Assembly (NCBI GenBank): GCA_021413405.1
Contig: JAIOQL010000348.1
Coordinates: 1-8,737, forward strand
DNA length: 8,737 bases
Direction: 5' to 3'
DNA from: Leptospira sp.
GTDB taxonomy: Bacteria; Spirochaetota; Leptospiria; Leptospirales; Leptospiraceae
A program made the translations under genes and the position numbers. Shown piece by piece: positions 5,551 through 8,737 of the stretch (its first letter is position 1; each line of letters opens with the position of its first letter). The notes under the pieces were generated by a model. That model was given only the letters and a program-made list of their open reading frames with translations. It was not told the DNA's origin and ran no database searches.

Positions 5551-6429
5551 CTACGGAACAATCACTCTTGTATTCAGATATTTATAGACAGGAGTGTCTG
5601 GATTTTCCTGGAAAATGGAAAATGAATCTAAGGAGACGCAAGCCTCGGTAAATGTACTAGTATTTATGCTGATCTCAGCTACTTTTTGTCCCGGTGGAAT
5701 CGGGATAGAGGGATCATCAGGAAACAATTCGGTATAATTGTATGTTGCGATATTGCCATCGGATTTCCATGCAAAAAGATCCATATAAAAATAACTGGTG
5801 GCCCCTGCATTGTACTCCACTTTCATCTGCATGTCATTTCCGTCTAAGGAAACCTTCATACAATACTCATTACAATTTCCAATTACAAGCGGATCTGCAA
5901 CGGTTCCGGCATTCAGAGCATTGCCGCAAGCACCGGCTACCACAGGTGGTTTGCTACTTCCTTGTTTCACCGATACGCCAAAAGAGTTCTTTGCTACTAC
6001 AATGATCTTATATGACGCCCCGGTTTCGGGGGGTGAAAACCTGATCTGTTTTGGAAACGCTGAAACTTCACTTGCTTCTTGCACATATTTTTCAACAGTG
6101 ATTCCATCGGACTTAAGCACTATGGTTCCTGGTCTACCCAGATATGCTTTTATGGAATAATTCTGGAGGGATGAATTCTGAAAGGAAAACTTTACTGTGA
6201 TAAGCTGAGAACCGTTGACTAGACTGGTTTGAATATCTAAATCATTCAATAGAGGAGCTTCATTGACAGCCTCCCCAGGTATCCCTTGCGCTATCTGATT
6301 CGCCGTAAGTCCGAGAATCAATTTATTCACATCAGGCGAGGAATTGTTTTTAGCGCATTTTTGAATAAAAAAAGGCAACAATCCCAAAATAAATATAGAA
6401 ACCAGTTTTCTAATTTTGGGATTTTGCAT
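5551..6429 (-). CDS. putative lipoprotein, family unknown (292 aa)
   Basis: The N-terminus MQNPKIRKLVSIFILGLLPF leads to FIQKC. A basic region, a hydrophobic core and Cys25, followed by AKNNSSPD, look like a spirochaete-type relaxed lipobox, though Lys at -1 is unusual. The mature part begins with an Ile/Leu/Ala stretch (NKLILGLTANQIAQG), a style seen in Leptospira lipoproteins. The rest is beta-rich. A section around residues 70-155 resembles an immunoglobulin-like or fibronectin-like sandwich (ITVKFSFQNSS..., SYKIIVVAKNSFGVSV). A C-terminal domain holds four Cys (ACGNAL, GNCNEYC, EACVSL) that could form disulfides. It probably sits in the outer membrane or periplasm; function unknown. It starts 8 bp after the stop of the 90-aa secreted protein, without a clear ribosome site, so the two are likely one transcript. 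Downstream lies the repeat composite. Confidence 0.75.
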   Translation of the reverse strand: MQNPKIRKLVSIFILGLLPFFIQKCAKNNSSPDVNKLILGLTANQIAQGIPGEAVNEAPLLNDLDIQTSLVNGSQLITVKFSFQNSSLQNYSIKAYLGRPGTIVLKSDGITVEKYVQEASEVSAFPKQIRFSPPETGASYKIIVVAKNSFGVSVKQGSSKPPVVAGACGNALNAGTVADPLVIGNCNEYCMKVSLDGNDMQMKVEYNAGATSYFYMDLFAWKSDGNIATYNYTELFPDDPSIPIPPGQKVAEISINTSTFTEACVSLDSFSIFQENPDTPVYKYLNTRVIVP

Positions 6430-6437
6430 ATAACTGG

Positions 6438-6710
6438 TTACTGCGCGAATTTACCGTTCCGGATAGTCAGTCTACCGTCACGATTTGCGTTCACTTTGTG
6501 GCCTGGAATTTCAAAACTACAAAAAGTATATCCGCAAAGACCATACAAAGATCCGTTAGCCCTAACGTCGTGAGTAGAAATGCTAAGATTTCCCTCACCC
6601 TGCACTTTCACAGTGTATGCCTTGCTGTCCTGGTTGATTACATCTGTAGCCTGTACTGATCCGGCTAATAAAAATAATATTCCTGCCGCTATGCTCATGA
6701 TATTTTTCAT
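6438..6710 (-). CDS. small secreted protein with paired cysteines (90 aa)
   Basis: The start at 6710 is supported by AAGGAG nine bases upstream. The first 21 residues are a classic signal peptide (MKNIMSIAAGILFLLAGSVQA, cut before TDV). The mature ~69-aa protein is rich in Gly, Asn and beta-type residues and has two Cys in GLCGYTFCSF, likely a disulfide after export. There is no lipobox and no further membrane segment. I do not recognise the family and assign no function. It is the first gene of a leftward pair with the 292-aa lipoprotein (8-bp gap), so both may act together in the envelope. It diverges from the MgtC-family gene across 165 bp. Confidence 0.75.
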   Translation of the reverse strand: MKNIMSIAAGILFLLAGSVQATDVINQDSKAYTVKVQGEGNLSISTHDVRANGSLYGLCGYTFCSFEIPGHKVNANRDGRLTIRNGKFAQ

Positions 6711-6719
6711 TTTGTTTTT

Positions 6720-6725
6720 CTCCTT
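6720..6725 (-). promoter_or_regulatory. Shine-Dalgarno AAGGAG for the 90-aa secreted protein
   Basis: The minus strand reads AAGGAG, then nine bases, then ATG at 6710. This is among the strongest ribosome sites in the window and suggests the small secreted protein is made in quantity relative to the weakly initiated lipoprotein behind it. Confidence 0.7.
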
Positions 6726-6736
6726 TTTATACCAAT

Positions 6737-6742
6737 AGTATA
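6737..6742 (-). promoter_or_regulatory. possible -10 box (TATACT) for the secreted protein/lipoprotein pair
   Basis: The minus strand has TATACT 26 bases before the ATG at 6710, five of six matches to TATAAT, in an AT-rich stretch. No good TTGACA-like box is found 16-18 bases upstream, so this is a weak call. The rest of the 165-bp divergent region (6711-6875) shows no clear operator or riboswitch, and no clear promoter for the rightward gene. Confidence 0.3.
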
Positions 6743-6875
6743 GGAAATAACCAGATTTGTCGTCCGGGGACAGGAATTCGGAGAAACATTAAAAAGCAGA
6801 CTGAGTCCAATCTTAATAATATTATGTCTCAAAAAATTTCTTTTCCTTTCATAACAAATTCACGACAATAGATAC

Positions 6876-7583
6876 ATGAACTATAATGAATTTAATGAAA
6901 TTCTGATAAAACTAACTCTTTCCTGCGTGGCAGGAGGGATGATAGGATTTGAAAGAAAGATAGCGGGTAAGCCGGCTGGTTTGCGTACCAATATGCTGAT
7001 TTGCATCGGTTCCACGCTCATTATGATCATTTCCATGAATCTCGCTCAATCTGTAACGGAAACCGTTAACATGAGCGGGGTCGCCACAACGAAAATTGTT
7101 GGAGATCCGGCAAGACTCGCTGCCCAGGTTGTAAGCGGTATCGGGTTTTTGGGCGCCGGAGCCATTTTGCAAAGTAAGGGCACCGGCGTTGTGATCGGTT
7201 TAACAACTGCAGCAACAGTCTGGACGAATGCTGGCATTGGTCTGGCAATCGGTGCCGGATACTATATGCTCGGGTTCATGTCTTCCTGTTTTGTTGTGCT
7301 CGTCCTTTACGGTGTCCGCTACCTCGAATCGATCACAGGCGCAAAACATCCGCGGGCGAGAACCCTGATCCTGATCCTGAAAAAGGCGAAAAAGATTTCC
7401 AGTCTGAAAAAGCAGATATACAGGAAAGGAATTCTAATCGATTCCGAACTGATATCCAAGCGGGTGAATGAAGTTGAATATCGTGCAGATATTCATATTT
7501 CCCCATTCATGGAGGAAGAGCTTATGAACATATTAAGTGATGATGAAAGTATCCTGTCTTACCACGTTACAAAATCTCTATAA
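6876..7583 (+). CDS. MgtC/SapB-family inner-membrane protein
   Basis: 235 aa with the MgtC signature. Residues 24-41 hold GFERKIAGKPAGLRTNML, 76-97 hold GDPARLAAQ-VVSGIGFLGAGAI, and 108-130 hold GLTTAATVWTNAGIG-LAIGAGYY. About four to five membrane helices cover residues ~10-150. A cytoplasmic C-terminal domain (~160-235) has the alternating beta/alpha pattern of the ACT-like domain found in longer MgtC proteins. Family members are linked to growth in low magnesium and to survival inside host cells in pathogens; in free-living bacteria the role is unclear. The usual start ATG at 6876 has no strong ribosome site. The methyltransferase follows after 15 bp on the same strand, so they are probably co-transcribed. 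No magnesium riboswitch-like leader was recognised upstream. Family assignment is firm; magnesium regulation here is not shown. Confidence 0.9.
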   Translation: MNYNEFNEILIKLTLSCVAGGMIGFERKIAGKPAGLRTNMLICIGSTLIMIISMNLAQSVTETVNMSGVATTKIVGDPARLAAQVVSGIGFLGAGAILQSKGTGVVIGLTTAATVWTNAGIGLAIGAGYYMLGFMSSCFVVLVLYGVRYLESITGAKHPRARTLILILKKAKKISSLKKQIYRKGILIDSELISKRVNEVEYRADIHISPFMEEELMNILSDDESILSYHVTKSL

Positions 7584-7598
7584 AGATCAGATTTAAAC

Positions 7599-8399
7599 GT
7601 GGCTTCTGAAAAAATATTCGATTTTTACGCTCATCCGCTTTTTCCGGATGAGTATATGGTTTGCCGGAACACGGGGACGTTTCTGTATCTCAAGGCCAGA
7701 AAAAGGTCATACAATGCCGCCTATTTCATGGCTGACTATAAAAAGCAATATAAGAAAACGTATTATGAAGATGAATCCAATTTAAGAATGCTTGCAAACA
7801 ATAGGCTTGATATCCTTGAAAAATTCTCCATTCCACCGGGAAAAACTATTCTTGAAATCGGATGCGCTGCTGGATTTTTTCTGGATGAAGCAAGGAAACG
7901 CGGATACCAGGTTTCCGGAATCGAACCTTCCGGTTCCGAAGTCAGGTTTGCACGTTCAATCGGCCTCGATGTCAAAAAATGTTTTTTGAATGAATATCAT
8001 ACGGATAAGAAATTTGATATCATTTGCGCTTTTTTTGTGATCGAACACATTCAAAAACAGGAAGAGGCACTGTTCCATATCAATTCACTATTAAAAGAAG
8101 ATGGGTTACTCTTTTTGGCTCTTCCTTCTGTTTATGGACCGAGTTTTCAGACCAATTCCTCCCAATGGTTCAACACGCATCCGGACGATCATTTTTTTGA
8201 TTACTCTCCGGCTTCCATTGAAAAAGTTCTCGGATTATTTGGAATGAAAATACTTTATAAGCGGCCACTATCCTATCATCAGGTTCGTGATTTGAGATGG
8301 AGAGGGAAACTTCCGGGAAAAAGCCTTTATAAAACACTTGCCGATATGACTTGTTATGGAGATACATTCCAAATAGCAGCAAAAAAACATAAAATATGA
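7599..8399 (+). CDS. class I SAM-dependent methyltransferase (Methyltransf_23-like)
   Basis: 266 aa beginning with GTG at 7599, 15 bp after the MgtC-family stop; the ribosome site is weak. The Rossmann-type SAM fold is visible. Motif I is ILEIGCAAGFFLDEA (84-98), the acidic residue at the end of strand 2 is Glu109 (GIEPSGSEV), FDIICAFFVIEHI (139-151) matches the motif before helix D, and LKEDGLLFLALPS (165-177) is the following strand. The N-terminal part (SYNAAYF...YKKTYYED) resembles the Tyr-rich lead-in of methyltransferases that act on sugars or small metabolites in envelope polysaccharide synthesis. The acceptor cannot be inferred from sequence. The last bases overlap the next gene in ATGA. 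Fold assignment is strong; substrate unknown. Confidence 0.87.
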   Translation: MASEKIFDFYAHPLFPDEYMVCRNTGTFLYLKARKRSYNAAYFMADYKKQYKKTYYEDESNLRMLANNRLDILEKFSIPPGKTILEIGCAAGFFLDEARKRGYQVSGIEPSGSEVRFARSIGLDVKKCFLNEYHTDKKFDIICAFFVIEHIQKQEEALFHINSLLKEDGLLFLALPSVYGPSFQTNSSQWFNTHPDDHFFDYSPASIEKVLGLFGMKILYKRPLSYHQVRDLRWRGKLPGKSLYKTLADMTCYGDTFQIAAKKHKI

Positions 8400-8737
8400 A
8401 ATTTGATGAACTTGAAATAGAAGATAAACTAAAGAACGCAATAGCAGATATAGGTTTTACAGAACTAACACCCATTCAGGAAAAAGCGATCCCCTACGGC
8501 CTTGCCGGAAGAGATATTACCGGGCTCGCACAGACAGGCACAGGCAAAACACTCGCATTTCTGATTCCAATTATTAACAAACTTATACGGGATAATCTCA
8601 AATCTCCATGTGCACTGATTCTTGCTCCAACAAGAGAACTCGTTGTGCAAATTTGCGATGAAGCAACAAGAATTCTGGCTAATACCGATTTCAAAGCCGC
8701 TCCGATTATCGGCGGTACAGGATATAAGGAGCAGGAA
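8396..8737 (+). CDS. DEAD-box ATP-dependent RNA helicase, 3' end cut by window edge
   Basis: 114 codons are visible and open to the right edge. The ATG at 8396 overlaps the methyltransferase TGA (ATGA), typical of translational coupling. The Q motif is complete: FDELEI near the start and GFTELTPIQ (20-28). Walker A (motif I) is AQTGTGKT (45-52), motif Ia is PTREL (78-82), and the GG motif follows at IIGGTGYKEQE. The DEAD and later motifs lie outside the window. Such proteins unwind short RNA duplexes using ATP and act in ribosome assembly, RNA decay or cold adaptation. The layout fits RhlE/DeaD-type bacterial helicases, but the deciding C-terminal region is missing, so no symbol is given. Confidence 0.93.
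   Translation, partial: MKFDELEIEDKLKNAIADIGFTELTPIQEKAIPYGLAGRDITGLAQTGTGKTLAFLIPIINKLIRDNLKSPCALILAPTRELVVQICDEATRILANTDFKAAPIIGGTGYKEQE

Noticed and set aside
6781..6875. Magnesium riboswitch or leader peptide in front of the MgtC-family gene
   Set aside because: No clear stems, no short leader frame with a ribosome site, and too little leader length was visible.

Overview
The window looks like a piece of a spirochaete chromosome, most plausibly from the Leptospira/Leptonema side. This is inference from style: moderately AT-rich coding DNA, a lipoprotein with a relaxed spirochaete-like lipobox followed by an Asn/Ser linker, TPR-rich hypothetical exported proteins, and a signal-peptidase-like gene beside a carbamoyltransferase. 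No ribosomal RNA or other marker gene is present, so the lineage is not proven. No phage, transposase, CRISPR array or tRNA was recognised.

Left part (1-3837): a TPR protein, open at the left edge, reads rightward and converges with only one base between stops on a leftward three-gene block. In transcription order that block is an ArgF-like carbamoyltransferase, a signal peptidase I-like membrane protein that starts one base after the argF stop, and, after a 104-bp gap, a 454-aa exported protein with its own strong ribosome binding site and a perfect 17-bp palindrome upstream. Two of these enzymes are odd. The signal peptidase homologue has Phe and Ser where the catalytic Ser and Lys belong, and the carbamoyltransferase has Asp in two positions that normally contact ornithine.

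Middle part (3838-5550): this stretch is rich in repeats. It holds a ~100-bp multi-hairpin palindromic element ending in GGCGTGA/TCACGCC, a decayed leftward gene remnant (one frameshift plus one in-frame stop), a GTCATTG...CAATGAC hairpin repeat, a 217-aa leftward TPR-like membrane protein, and a composite of a 48-bp direct repeat flanking a second, larger GTCATTGCG element just upstream of that gene.

Right part (5551-8737): a leftward pair (small secreted 90-aa protein, then a 292-aa putative lipoprotein) diverges across a 165-bp intergenic region from a rightward row: MgtC/SapB-family membrane protein, class I SAM methyltransferase, and a DEAD-box RNA helicase cut by the right edge. The methyltransferase and helicase overlap by ATGA, which points to translational coupling. 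No single pathway ties the window together. The most interesting material is the dyad-less signal peptidase, the atypical carbamoyltransferase and the nested repeat elements, not a recognisable new multi-gene system.
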